Assembly: GCA_965230665.1 (NCBI GenBank)
Contig: CBDDLM010000004.1
Location: forward strand, 2,604,001 to 2,668,000
DNA: 64,000 bases
Direction: 5' to 3'
DNA from: JAGNRR01 sp965230665
Lineage (GTDB): Bacteria > Bacteroidota > Bacteroidia > Chitinophagales > Chitinophagaceae
Positions 55,423-63,451 of the stretch are shown piece by piece (the first letter of the stretch is position 1; the number at the start of each line of letters is the position of its first letter). The notes beneath the pieces were generated by a model, which saw only the letters and a program-made list of their open reading frames with translations, had not been told where the DNA came from and did not search any database. The position numbers and the translations under genes were made by a program.

Positions 55423-56331
55423 TTAAAGGTTGAGGGCATCTAAGATCCGTTCTAGATCTGCATCATTGTAAAATTCAATATGCAGTGTGCCTTTCCCATT
55501 TTTTTTACGATCTAATTTTACCTTGGTAGAAAGATGAGATGCTAGGTCATCTTCAATTTTTTTAAAGGAAGGGCTCAATTCACTTGCCCGTTTTAGTTTT
55601 TTCGGTTGTTGTTTTTTGAAACGCTTAATCAATGTTTCCGTGGCTCGAACGCTTAAACCTTTGTTCTGAATTTCTTCAAAAGCAAGCAGTTGTTGATCGA
55701 TATGTTCAGCACCGAGTAAGGCTCGAGCATGTCCCATACTAAGCGAGCCATTTCTTACAGCGGCTTGAATACTAGGTGGAAGTTTGAGTAATCTGAGGTA
55801 ATTGGTTACAGTTGAACGTTCTTTTTTCATACGTTCTGCAACTTCCTCTTGAGTCAGGTTACATTCGTCCATCAATTGTTTATAGCTCAAAGCAATCTCT
55901 ATCGCATTCAAATCTTCACGTTGAAGATTTTCGAGCAGTGCCATTTCAATCAGTTCCTGATTGTCGGCCGTTCGTATGTAAGCCGGAATATCTTTCAAAC
56001 CTGCCATGATTGAGGCTCGATATCTTCTTTCTCCCGATATTAATTGATAAGATTTGGGAGAAAGTTTAATGACCGTTACTGGCTGAATTAGATCATGTAG
56101 TTTAATAGATTCTGCCAACTCTTTGAGTGCTTTTTCATCAAAATCCCTTCTCGGTTGTTTAGGGTTGACCGCTATTTGAGAAATAGAAATCCGACTAATA
56201 CTTCCTACAAGATTTTCTTCTACTGGAATAGAAGTCTTTTGCTTTTTATCTTCAAAATTGTTGACTTCCTCTTTGATATTGCCTAAAAGGGCTCCAATAC
56301 CTTTTCCGATCTGTGCTTTTTGCTTACTCAT
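55423..56331 (-). CDS. parB: Chromosome partitioning protein ParB
   Basis: 302 residues. Binds parS and, with CTP, spreads on DNA to drive chromosome segregation. Motifs: IAVNPKQPRRDFDEKALKELAESI, PVTVIKL, the CTP-binding SGERRYRASIMAG (GERRxRA), ENLQREDLNAIE, a helix-turn-helix around LTQEEVAERMKKERSTVTNYLRLL, and a C-terminal dimerisation region after a basic linker. Its start overlaps the end of parA by eight bases. Confidence 0.96.
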   Translation of the reverse strand: MSKQKAQIGKGIGALLGNIKEEVNNFEDKKQKTSIPVEENLVGSISRISISQIAVNPKQPRRDFDEKALKELAESIKLHDLIQPVTVIKLSPKSYQLISGERRYRASIMAGLKDIPAYIRTADNQELIEMALLENLQREDLNAIEIALSYKQLMDECNLTQEEVAERMKKERSTVTNYLRLLKLPPSIQAAVRNGSLSMGHARALLGAEHIDQQLLAFEEIQNKGLSVRATETLIKRFKKQQPKKLKRASELSPSFKKIEDDLASHLSTKVKLDRKKNGKGTLHIEFYNDADLERILDALNL

Positions 56332-57145
56332 TTTCAGTCTCTTCTATTTCAAAAGTTTTGTCTTTATTGGAAATCTTAGTCATATCATTTCGCTGCAGTA
56401 CTTCCTTAGCTAGATTCAAATAATTTAGTGCACCTTTAGCTTCAGCATCGTACAGTAAGACAGGTTTCCCCACACTTGGAGCTTCGCCTAATCTTGTATT
56501 TCTATGTATGATCGTCTCAAAGACCATTTCTTCGAAATGATTAGTCACCTCTTCAACCACTTGATTACTTAAACGAAGTCTTCCATCATACATGGTCATA
56601 AGAATACCTTCAATCTTTAAATTGGGATTAAGTTTACTTTGTACTATTTTAATCGTATTTAGTAGTTTACCTAGGCCTTCTAAGGCGAAGAATTCGCACT
56701 GCACGGGAATAATGACACTGTCACTAGCGGTTAGTGCGTTTACAGTAATTAAACCAAGGGAAGGAGAGCAGTCAATAATGATAATATCGTATTGATCACG
56801 GATCGGCTCTAGGGTGTTTAGGAGTTTGTGTTCACGGTTTGGATGATTAATAAGCTCAATCTCCGCTCCGACTAAATCTAGATGAGCAGGTAGTATCGAA
56901 AGGTTAGGCGTTTCAGTTTCTAAAATAATGTTCTTGACATCAGTCCCGTTCACCAAGCTGTCGTATATGCTAACTTGAACATTTTTCAAATCAAAACCGT
57001 TGCCAGAAGTTGCATTGGCCTGTGGATCACAATCTACTAAAAGCGTTTTATAATCAAGTACAGCAAGGCTACATGCAAGATTAATAGCCGTTGTAGTCTT
57101 CCCTACACCACCTTTTTGGTTTGCTATGGCAATAATTTTTCCCAT
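56324..57145 (-). CDS. parA: Chromosome partitioning ATPase ParA (Soj)
   Basis: 273 residues. Deviant Walker A KGGVGKTTTAINLA at the N terminus, LLVDCDPQANATS, DIIIIDCSPSLGLITVNALTAS and PVQCEFFALEGLGKLLNTI. The lack of an N-terminal DNA-binding domain marks the chromosomal Soj type. It forms an operon with parB and is divergent from the TPR gene. No good parS site (GTTnCACGTGnAAC) was seen in the window. Confidence 0.96.
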   Translation of the reverse strand: MGKIIAIANQKGGVGKTTTAINLACSLAVLDYKTLLVDCDPQANATSGNGFDLKNVQVSIYDSLVNGTDVKNIILETETPNLSILPAHLDLVGAEIELINHPNREHKLLNTLEPIRDQYDIIIIDCSPSLGLITVNALTASDSVIIPVQCEFFALEGLGKLLNTIKIVQSKLNPNLKIEGILMTMYDGRLRLSNQVVEEVTNHFEEMVFETIIHRNTRLGEAPSVGKPVLLYDAEAKGALNYLNLAKEVLQRNDMTKISNKDKTFEIEETENE

Positions 57146-57295
57146 TACTACAAATATGAAGCAGAAGTCGGTGATAATAAATTTTAGTTATGCACTTCGG
57201 ACTGTTGAAATGTGTAGAGCGCTTTACGATAAGATAGACTTGATTCGTAGTTGGTTAGGTTCTTTTGATGGGATATTAATTAACAAGGGCTATAA

Positions 57296-57326
57296 TTGTC
57301 TCAAACGGTAAATTATAGTAAATTTG
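57296..57326 (+). promoter_or_regulatory. Promoter of the TPR gene
   Basis: TTG at 57296-57298, 20 bases, then TAAATTTG at 57319-57326, a full match to TTG / TAnnTTTG. It ends 20 bases before the ATG at 57347. The TTG had looked like an upstream start codon; it is more likely the -33 element. Confidence 0.78.
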
Positions 57327-57346
57327 CGCTCCTATTTGTAAATGTT

Positions 57347-58063
57347 ATGGCAAAACGTGATAAATACACGGCTCCTAGAAACCCGCAGCGCTATGCTACT
57401 GAAGATGATTTACCAACTGCGGAGGATAGAATAAAGGGTATCGAGAGCTGGTATGAAACTAACAAAAAAGTATTAAATAGTATTTTATTAGGTGTATTAG
57501 CTGTTATAGCAGGGTATTTCGCTTATAATAAGTTTCTAAAAGCACCTAAGAATAGAAAAGCGAATGATGCCATTTTTATGGCGCAAGACTATTTTGCCAA
57601 CGATTCCATGAATTTTGCTTTAAACGGTGATGGGAATAACTTCGGCGCTAAAAAAATCATTGATAAGTACGGTTCTACCGATGCGGGTAATCTTGCCCAT
57701 TTTTATGCAGGGAGAGCGTTATTGGCAAAGGGTAACTTTCAGGAGGCCATCAAGGAGTTAAAAGAGTTTGATGGAAGAGGTACAATGCCAGGTACAGTAG
57801 CATATGGTTGTATTGGTGATGCATATATGGAGTTGAATAAACCTGATGATGCAATTACTTATTATAAAAAAGCTACAAGCGATAAAAATGATCTATTTCT
57901 AACGCCTTTATATCTTGAGCGTTTAGCACTAGTCTATGAGCTAAAGGGTAATAACGAAGAAGCAATCAAGACATTTAAGTTGTTGAAAAATGATTTCTCT
58001 ACGAGCTCACAGGCGAGAAATGCTGATAAGTACTTGGCACGATTGGGTGATTACAGTCTTTAA
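57347..58063 (+). CDS. Membrane-anchored tetratricopeptide repeat protein
   Basis: 238 residues from the ATG at 57347. A short charged N terminus (MAKRDKYTAPRNPQRYATEDDLPTAEDRIKG), one membrane helix at about 44-62 (VLNSILLGVLAVIAGYFAY), then TPR-type helices (HFYAGRALLAKGNFQEAIKEL, GDAYMELNKPDDAITYYKKA, ALVYELKGNNEEAIKTFKLL). The layout is that of YfgM-like ancillary proteins of the Sec translocon, with TPRs on the outer face. The role here is not established. It is followed two bases later by ribH. Confidence 0.85.
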   Translation: MAKRDKYTAPRNPQRYATEDDLPTAEDRIKGIESWYETNKKVLNSILLGVLAVIAGYFAYNKFLKAPKNRKANDAIFMAQDYFANDSMNFALNGDGNNFGAKKIIDKYGSTDAGNLAHFYAGRALLAKGNFQEAIKELKEFDGRGTMPGTVAYGCIGDAYMELNKPDDAITYYKKATSDKNDLFLTPLYLERLALVYELKGNNEEAIKTFKLLKNDFSTSSQARNADKYLARLGDYSL

Positions 58064-58065
58064 TT

Positions 58066-58539
58066 ATGGCTACGCAGCCTAAAGATTTTCTAGAAAAAAG
58101 TTACGCTCACCTAGGTGAGAAAGAGATTGTTCTTGTTTCGACGACTTGGAACAAAGAAATAAACAAAGCCTTATTGAAAGGGGCTGAAGATATACTGAAA
58201 CAGTATCCACAAATAACTATAAATCGGGTTGAAGTTCCAGGTAGTGTAGAGTTGGGTTATGCTATTAAACAACATGCACTAAAGAACAATGTAGATGCTT
58301 ATATCGCATTTGGTTGTGTGATAAGAGGAGGAACACCTCATTTTGATTACGTATGTCAAGCTGCTAACAGCAGTATTGCTCAATTAAATCTTGAATTAGA
58401 TTGCCCAGTAATTTTTGGGGTGTTGACTCTTGAAAATGAAGAACAGGCTTGGGAACGCTTGGGAGGCATACATGGTCATAAAGGTCAAGAGGCCGCTCAA
58501 ACTGCTTTGGCTATGATGGAGTTCAAGCAAAATTTGTAA
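58066..58539 (+). CDS. ribH: 6,7-dimethyl-8-ribityllumazine synthase
   Basis: 157 residues. The next-to-last step of riboflavin synthesis. Motifs STTWNKEI (substrate pocket), EVPGSVELGYAIKQ, FGCVIRGGTPHFDYVCQ with the conserved catalytic His region, and PVIFGVLTLENEEQAWERLGG. Downstream of the TPR gene and followed after 15 bases by the CCG-domain protein; the three are probably one operon. No FMN riboswitch was seen upstream. Confidence 0.96.
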   Translation: MATQPKDFLEKSYAHLGEKEIVLVSTTWNKEINKALLKGAEDILKQYPQITINRVEVPGSVELGYAIKQHALKNNVDAYIAFGCVIRGGTPHFDYVCQAANSSIAQLNLELDCPVIFGVLTLENEEQAWERLGGIHGHKGQEAAQTALAMMEFKQNL

Positions 58540-58554
58540 CTTAAATTAGCAAAG

Positions 58555-59271
58555 ATGAACGTACAGTTATTCATTCCTTGCTTTGTAGACCAACTTTACC
58601 CTCAAGTAGGGATGAACACTGTAAAAATATTAGAGAAGGTAGGCTGTAATGTTCTTTATAATGACCAGCAAACTTGTTGTGGACAACCCGCTTTTAATGC
58701 TGGGTTTATGAAAGAGGCTAAATCTGTTTGTTCTAAATTCTTACAAGATTTTTCAGGTGATGAGCTAATTGTAGCTCCAAGTGGCTCTTGCGTAGGTTTT
58801 CTTCGTTCAAACATGACGCAATTATATGGCAATGGATTACAAGAGCAAGATGCAAGAAGGTTAAAAAGTAATATCTATGAACTTACAGAGTTTCTTCTTG
58901 ATATAAAAAAGGTTGATGATTTAGGAGCTTCTTTTAATGTTCGAGCTACTTACCACGATGCATGTGGGGCGCTGAGGGAGTGTGGAATCAAGTCCGGACC
59001 AAGGAAATTATTATCAAATGTTGCAGGACTTCAGCTGATTGAGAGTGAAGAGTCGGAAACCTGCTGTGGTTTTGGTGGCACATTTGCAGTAAAGTATGAG
59101 CCCATTTCCATAGGAATGACGCATACCAAGATTCAGAGTGCTTTAGCTACAAAGGCAGAATATATTATATCTACGGATGTTAGTTGTTTGATGCAACTTG
59201 AGGGGTATATTAACAAACAAAATATAGATCTTAAAGTAGTTCATATAGCAGACGTTTTAGCTAATTTTTAA
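58555..59271 (+). CDS. CCG-domain Fe-S protein, LutA/YkgE-like
   Basis: 238 residues. Two cysteine-rich CCG domains, QQTCCGQPAFNAGF and ESEETCCGFGGTFAVKYEPIS, plus APSGSCVGF and YHDACGALRECGI. This is the LutA/YkgE type, the subunit of the L-lactate oxidation complex LutABC that holds Fe-S clusters. lutB and lutC are not present next to it, so its role here may differ. Its TAA stop overlaps that of the convergent membrane gene on a shared TTAA at 59268-59271. Confidence 0.9.
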   Translation: MNVQLFIPCFVDQLYPQVGMNTVKILEKVGCNVLYNDQQTCCGQPAFNAGFMKEAKSVCSKFLQDFSGDELIVAPSGSCVGFLRSNMTQLYGNGLQEQDARRLKSNIYELTEFLLDIKKVDDLGASFNVRATYHDACGALRECGIKSGPRKLLSNVAGLQLIESEESETCCGFGGTFAVKYEPISIGMTHTKIQSALATKAEYIISTDVSCLMQLEGYINKQNIDLKVVHIADVLANF

Positions 59272-60587
59272 TTGCTCAATAATTTTAGATCCTCCTCAGT
59301 AACGTTTGGGTTTAAATAGATTCTTTTATAATATTCGTAGTTCATTTTATCGTAATGAAGGATGCCCTTATTGTACTGATAAACCTGAAATAGATTCACC
59401 CCCATAAGATAAATGCCTAATATATAAAATACATATTTTCCTTTTTTCATTTCTAAATATGATATGAAGGCGGCCAAGCCAAAGGCAAAAATTGGATAAG
59501 ATTGAACCAAGGCGCGCGTACTATAGCTTCCTCCATAGCGCCAATCAGCCCACGCAATTACAATCCAAATATTTAAAATACAGAAAATTCTTACAGCAGT
59601 TTTATAAGGACCTTTCAGTAAGACTAGACCAATTATAAAGAAAATAGTAATCGGAGTATAAATAAACCAACCTTTTTCGAATCCAAAAAGTACACGCCAA
59701 TGCGGGTTCAGAAAATTCCATTTACTACCTACATTATATATAAAATCACCAGTACTATACTTCCAATATGTTAATTGAATTCCTAGGATTAGGAGAAAAC
59801 TAATAGTCGTGTAGAGGATATATTTTTCATGGATAAAGAGTTTGTTTATCTTTTTACTCCATTGCTCTTTATTATGCAGCTGCCAAAGCAATGGAATGAA
59901 TAGCATGATGATTTCAGTAGGTCTACAAATAGTTGCTAGGCCAATACAAAGACCAATGTAAATGGCATCATGCGGAAGGTGGTTTTTATGCCATCTTATA
60001 CACAACTTTATGATCAATGCATATAAAAAGAAAAGGTATACATGAGATTGACCGACATCAATTGAACAATATTGTATAAGGTTTGTAGCTAAACCTATTA
60101 ACAGAATTGTACTAGCCACAGTATGATCTGTAAAGAAGTGTAGTAAACAAGAGCGAAGCAGAAACAAGGCGAATATCAAGTAAAAGAGTGCGGCCAGTAT
60201 AATACTATATTGATACGGAGTTGAAAAACCATCTGCTTCGAAAGAGGCCGTACTTTTAGCATATGTATGTGCTAAAAAAAAGAAAGGGCTTTGTAAGATG
60301 GCAACACCAACAAAATATTTACCCGTGAAATTATTGTTTTTTAGCTTCGAGAATTGATAGAATTCGTTTGGCTTTCCTTGCAATTGATATTTAGCCTCAA
60401 CCTTAGGATAAAAAGATAGCTTATCTAGATCGTTGTATATAAAAGTTGCAGGGAGATATAGGTAATATCCTAATGCGTCCCACGTCGTTACCTTGACTTG
60501 TCGATCGTTTGAAAAGTGAATTAAACTTGTGCTGATATAGATCAGTCCAACAAGTAGTACAACTAGGGTTGATAATTTACTTTTCAT
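59268..60587 (-). CDS. Polytopic membrane protein, glycosyltransferase-39-like
   Basis: 439 residues from the ATG at 60587 (a TTG at 60626 overlaps the divergent gene's start and is not preferred). About ten hydrophobic helices; the first external loop has TWDALGYYLYLPATFIYNDL, with Asp in the position of the catalytic DAxxYY-type motifs of lipid-dependent mannosyltransferases. A second feature is ATICRPTEIIMLFIPLLW. It could be a polyprenyl-phosphate-sugar glycosyltransferase, but no family was securely recognised. The namZ-like gene starts divergently 39 bases away. Confidence 0.7.
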   Translation of the reverse strand: MKSKLSTLVVLLVGLIYISTSLIHFSNDRQVKVTTWDALGYYLYLPATFIYNDLDKLSFYPKVEAKYQLQGKPNEFYQFSKLKNNNFTGKYFVGVAILQSPFFFLAHTYAKSTASFEADGFSTPYQYSIILAALFYLIFALFLLRSCLLHFFTDHTVASTILLIGLATNLIQYCSIDVGQSHVYLFFLYALIIKLCIRWHKNHLPHDAIYIGLCIGLATICRPTEIIMLFIPLLWQLHNKEQWSKKINKLFIHEKYILYTTISFLLILGIQLTYWKYSTGDFIYNVGSKWNFLNPHWRVLFGFEKGWFIYTPITIFFIIGLVLLKGPYKTAVRIFCILNIWIVIAWADWRYGGSYSTRALVQSYPIFAFGLAAFISYLEMKKGKYVFYILGIYLMGVNLFQVYQYNKGILHYDKMNYEYYKRIYLNPNVTEEDLKLLSN

Positions 60588-60625
60588 TAAAGATTTTAAT
60601 CCTATCAACAGCTTACTTTTAAACA

Positions 60626-61807
60626 ATGAAGTTACTGCGATTTTGCTTATTATTTATATGCATTGCTTGCATGTCGCATGCTCAAGAATATGCCCATGAC
60701 ATTGTGGTTGGAGCCGAGCGCTTAGATGAATACCTTCCAGCTCTTAAGGGGAAGCAAGTCGGACTTTTAGTTAATCAAACTTCTAGGGTGAAAGGACAAC
60801 ATTTGGCGGATAAGTTAGTTCATGCTGGAATCGACCTTCAAGTAATTTTTGCACCCGAACATGGTTTTCGAGGAAAAGCAGATGCCGGAGCCCACGTAAA
60901 GAATGGAATAGATACCAAAACAGGGGTAAAAATTCTTTCGTTATATGGAAAGCATAAGAAGCCTACGAGTGCTCAGTTGAGAAATATTGATGTCGTTGTT
61001 TTTGATATTCAAGACGTAGGAGCTCGTTTCTATACATATATATCCTCGCTACAGTATATGATGGAAGCCTGTGCTGAAAATGGTAAGCAGCTCATTGTAT
61101 TGGATCGACCAAATCCAAACGGCTTTTATGTCGATGGACCTGTACTCGATAAAAAGTATAAATCTTTTGTTGGGTTACAAGCTATACCTATTGTTCATGG
61201 TATGACTGTTGGCGAGTATGCGATGATGCTAAATGGAGAGGGCTGGTTAAAGAATAAACTTAAAGTTGATTTGAAAGTAATTTCTTGTAATAAATACGAT
61301 CATACGATGCTTTATGATTTGCCAATTGCTCCATCGCCTAATCTACGATCAAAAGAGGCCATATTGCTTTATCCTAGTTTGTGCTTGTTTGAAGGAACTG
61401 AGGTTAGCGTAGGTCGTGGAACTCCATATCCATTCGAAGTATGGGGACACCCTGAATATAAGAAAAAGCCAAATTCGTTTATGCCGAGGCCAGGAATAGG
61501 ATCGAAGAATCCAAAGTATAAGTATCAACGTTGTTATGGCAATAGTTATCATTGGGATACAGAACGGATTCTTGAAATGCTCAATGGTCGTCTGAACATA
61601 AATATTCTGAAAGAAGCATATGGTTCATCAAAGAGAACCGACCAGTTTTTTAATCCCTTCTTTGAAAAATTAGCTGGTACCCGTGATTTACGTAGTCAGA
61701 TTATGACGAAAAAGTCAATCGAGGAAATTAGAAGAAGTTGGGAGCCAGAACTAAGCAGGTTCAAAGAGATTCGAAAGAAATACCTGCTGTATAAAGACTT
61801 TGAATAA
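60626..61807 (+). CDS. namZ: Exo-beta-N-acetylmuramidase NamZ-like (DUF1343)
   Basis: 393 residues. Signal peptide MKLLRFCLLFICIACMSHA, then the DUF1343 signatures: GKQVGLLVNQTSR, IFAPEHGFRGKADAGAHV (the conserved Glu-His pair), VVFDIQDVGARFYTYISSLQYMMEA, VLDRPNPNG, GEYAMMLNGEGWL, and NLRSKEAILLYPSLCLFEGTEVSVGRGT. Known: DUF1343 enzymes such as NamZ of Bacillus and Tannerella release MurNAc from the non-reducing end of peptidoglycan fragments. Periplasmic location is inferred. No other MurNAc recycling gene is adjacent. Confidence 0.92.
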   Translation: MKLLRFCLLFICIACMSHAQEYAHDIVVGAERLDEYLPALKGKQVGLLVNQTSRVKGQHLADKLVHAGIDLQVIFAPEHGFRGKADAGAHVKNGIDTKTGVKILSLYGKHKKPTSAQLRNIDVVVFDIQDVGARFYTYISSLQYMMEACAENGKQLIVLDRPNPNGFYVDGPVLDKKYKSFVGLQAIPIVHGMTVGEYAMMLNGEGWLKNKLKVDLKVISCNKYDHTMLYDLPIAPSPNLRSKEAILLYPSLCLFEGTEVSVGRGTPYPFEVWGHPEYKKKPNSFMPRPGIGSKNPKYKYQRCYGNSYHWDTERILEMLNGRLNINILKEAYGSSKRTDQFFNPFFEKLAGTRDLRSQIMTKKSIEEIRRSWEPELSRFKEIRKKYLLYKDFE

Positions 61808-61833
61808 GGCTTACTTTGCAAAATCAGAGTGTA

Positions 61834-62346
61834 CTAAGGTAGAATCGTAATGATGGCTCCTATTTTGACTAATTGATAGATCTCGTGCATGTCATGGTTC
61901 GTTACTGCAATACATCCCCAGGTTTTAGCGAATTTTACATTCATGTTGTCTGTTTGGCCGTATCGGTCGGCATAGCCATGAATTTTGATATCTCCTCCTG
62001 GTGATTTCCCAATCTTTCTGGCATATGCTCGATCTGTATTATTAGGGTATGAGATATGTAGATTCAGATAATAACGACTATTGGGATTTCGGTCTGTAAT
62101 ATAATAAGTTCCTTCAGGTGTACGATTATCTCCTTGGTATTGTTTATGGCCCATGGGGTTTGCTCCAATGCTAATACTATAAGATGTAATCCACTCTCCG
62201 TGTGAATAAAGTCGCATAATGCGTAAACCTTTACTTACGGAAATAGAATCTACTTTATTCCTATAACGTGGTAATAAAGTAGATTTACTACTGGGAAAGA
62301 ATAGGAACGAGCATATAAGTAAGGTGAGCAATGAGATTCTTTTCAT
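61834..62346 (-). CDS. L,D-transpeptidase family protein (YkuD/ErfK)
   Basis: 170 residues from the ATG at 62346; the upstream start adds six residues. Signal peptide or anchor MKRISLLTLLICSFLFFPSS, then a YkuD catalytic domain: RLYSHGEWITSYSISIGA, GDNRTPEGTYYIT, DIKIHGYADR (His123) and KTWGCIAVTNHDM (Cys145). The usual S/T-H-G-C is T-W-G-C here. It may crosslink peptidoglycan or attach proteins to it, or only hydrolyse; the actual activity is not known. Confidence 0.88.
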   Translation of the reverse strand: MKRISLLTLLICSFLFFPSSKSTLLPRYRNKVDSISVSKGLRIMRLYSHGEWITSYSISIGANPMGHKQYQGDNRTPEGTYYITDRNPNSRYYLNLHISYPNNTDRAYARKIGKSPGGDIKIHGYADRYGQTDNMNVKFAKTWGCIAVTNHDMHEIYQLVKIGAIITILP

Positions 62347-62391
62347 CCTTAAGCAGATGAGCAAACATTGCCTTTTCCATAAAAAAGTAGG

Positions 62392-63312
62392 TTATACCTC
62401 CTTTTTTTGTTCGTTTTGTTGGTGCATAACTACCTGAGGAAATGGGATTTCAATACCTTCCTTATCAAACGCAATTTTTATGCATTTTCGCAGTTCACCC
62501 GCTACAGCCCATTGCTTTAGGGGGATGGTTTCACCAATAATCTTAATGATGACGGCAGAATCGGCGAAATCGTTTACACGTAAAAATTGAGGAGGTTTAA
62601 TAATAAACTGTTTCCATTCTGGTGCTTGGGCAAGTTCATTGCCGACACGATTTACAACGCTAATCACATGTTCCAATTCAGCGCTGTATGATATACCAAG
62701 GTCCAAGTTAACCCGAGAAAAATCTTTCGTAAGATTAGAAACCTTTTTAATCTCTCCATGAGGAATATGGTGGATTGTGCCATCAAGATCTCGGAGCGTA
62801 GTTTTTCTAAGACTTATTTCTTCTACGACACCATCTGTACCATCAATTTCAATAACATCACCTACGCGGTATTGGTTTTCCATGATAATGAATAAACCAG
62901 AAATTATATCTCTAATGAGGTATTGTCCTCCAAAGCCTAAAGCCAATCCTACAACTCCAGCTGCTGCAATTATGGGGCCGATTTTAATATTGAATTCAGG
63001 CAATATCATAATAATAGCGGTAATGAAAATAGCAATACGCAGTGTTGTACTGAGTATTTGAATGAGTGTTTCTTCACGTTGTACTTCAGCTTCTGTAGAA
63101 GAATGATTTTTTTCTCTCACAGCTACTCGAACTGTTTTTTCTACAAAGCGATAGGTAACTCTGTGTAGGATATAAGCCCCCAACAAAATCAATAAAATTC
63201 TAGGCCCACTATGCACAAACCATGGTTTAATGGCCGCCATTTTTTCTCCGATTAACTCTTGCATATGAGCAAAGTTCCGAAGTATTCTCTTTAAATTGAA
63301 GGATATATCCAT
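62392..63312 (-). CDS. Mechanosensitive channel, MscS family
   Basis: 306 residues from the ATG at 63312; an ATG six codons upstream (63330) is also possible. Three membrane helices, the third being the pore-lining AAGVVGLALGFGGQYLIRDIISGLFIIMENQYRVGD, followed by the beta domain IEIDGTDGVVEEISLRKTTLRDLDGTIHHIPHGEIKKVSNLTKDFSRV and a cytoplasmic alpha/beta domain. Releases solutes on osmotic downshock. The first 30 residues are amphipathic. It is divergent from hppD. Confidence 0.92.
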   Translation of the reverse strand: MDISFNLKRILRNFAHMQELIGEKMAAIKPWFVHSGPRILLILLGAYILHRVTYRFVEKTVRVAVREKNHSSTEAEVQREETLIQILSTTLRIAIFITAIIMILPEFNIKIGPIIAAAGVVGLALGFGGQYLIRDIISGLFIIMENQYRVGDVIEIDGTDGVVEEISLRKTTLRDLDGTIHHIPHGEIKKVSNLTKDFSRVNLDLGISYSAELEHVISVVNRVGNELAQAPEWKQFIIKPPQFLRVNDFADSAVIIKIIGETIPLKQWAVAGELRKCIKIAFDKEGIEIPFPQVVMHQQNEQKKEV

Positions 63313-63426
63313 CCATAACGTTAATGGCATGACAAATGTCAAGATGATAGGAGTGCTATTAAATTGATTTTTATCATAAAGCCTAGAATTCAGCTTGAAT
63401 CATTCAGCTTTAACCATTCAAATAAT

Positions 63427-63434
63427 TACCTTTG
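63427..63434 (+). promoter_or_regulatory. -7 element of hppD
   Basis: TACCTTTG, a full match to TAnnTTTG, ending 17 bases before the hppD ATG. A TTG at the usual 20-base spacing is missing; TTC at 63403-63405 is the nearest substitute. Confidence 0.6.
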
Positions 63435-63451
63435 CAACAAATTATTTAATT

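Noticed and set aside
57296..57346. TTG start extending the TPR protein by 17 residues
   Set aside because: The TTG is better explained as the -33 promoter element, exactly 20 bases before TAAATTTG.
57998..58066. FMN riboswitch upstream of ribH
   Set aside because: ribH starts two bases after the TPR gene stop, and no FMN-aptamer-like conserved segments were seen.
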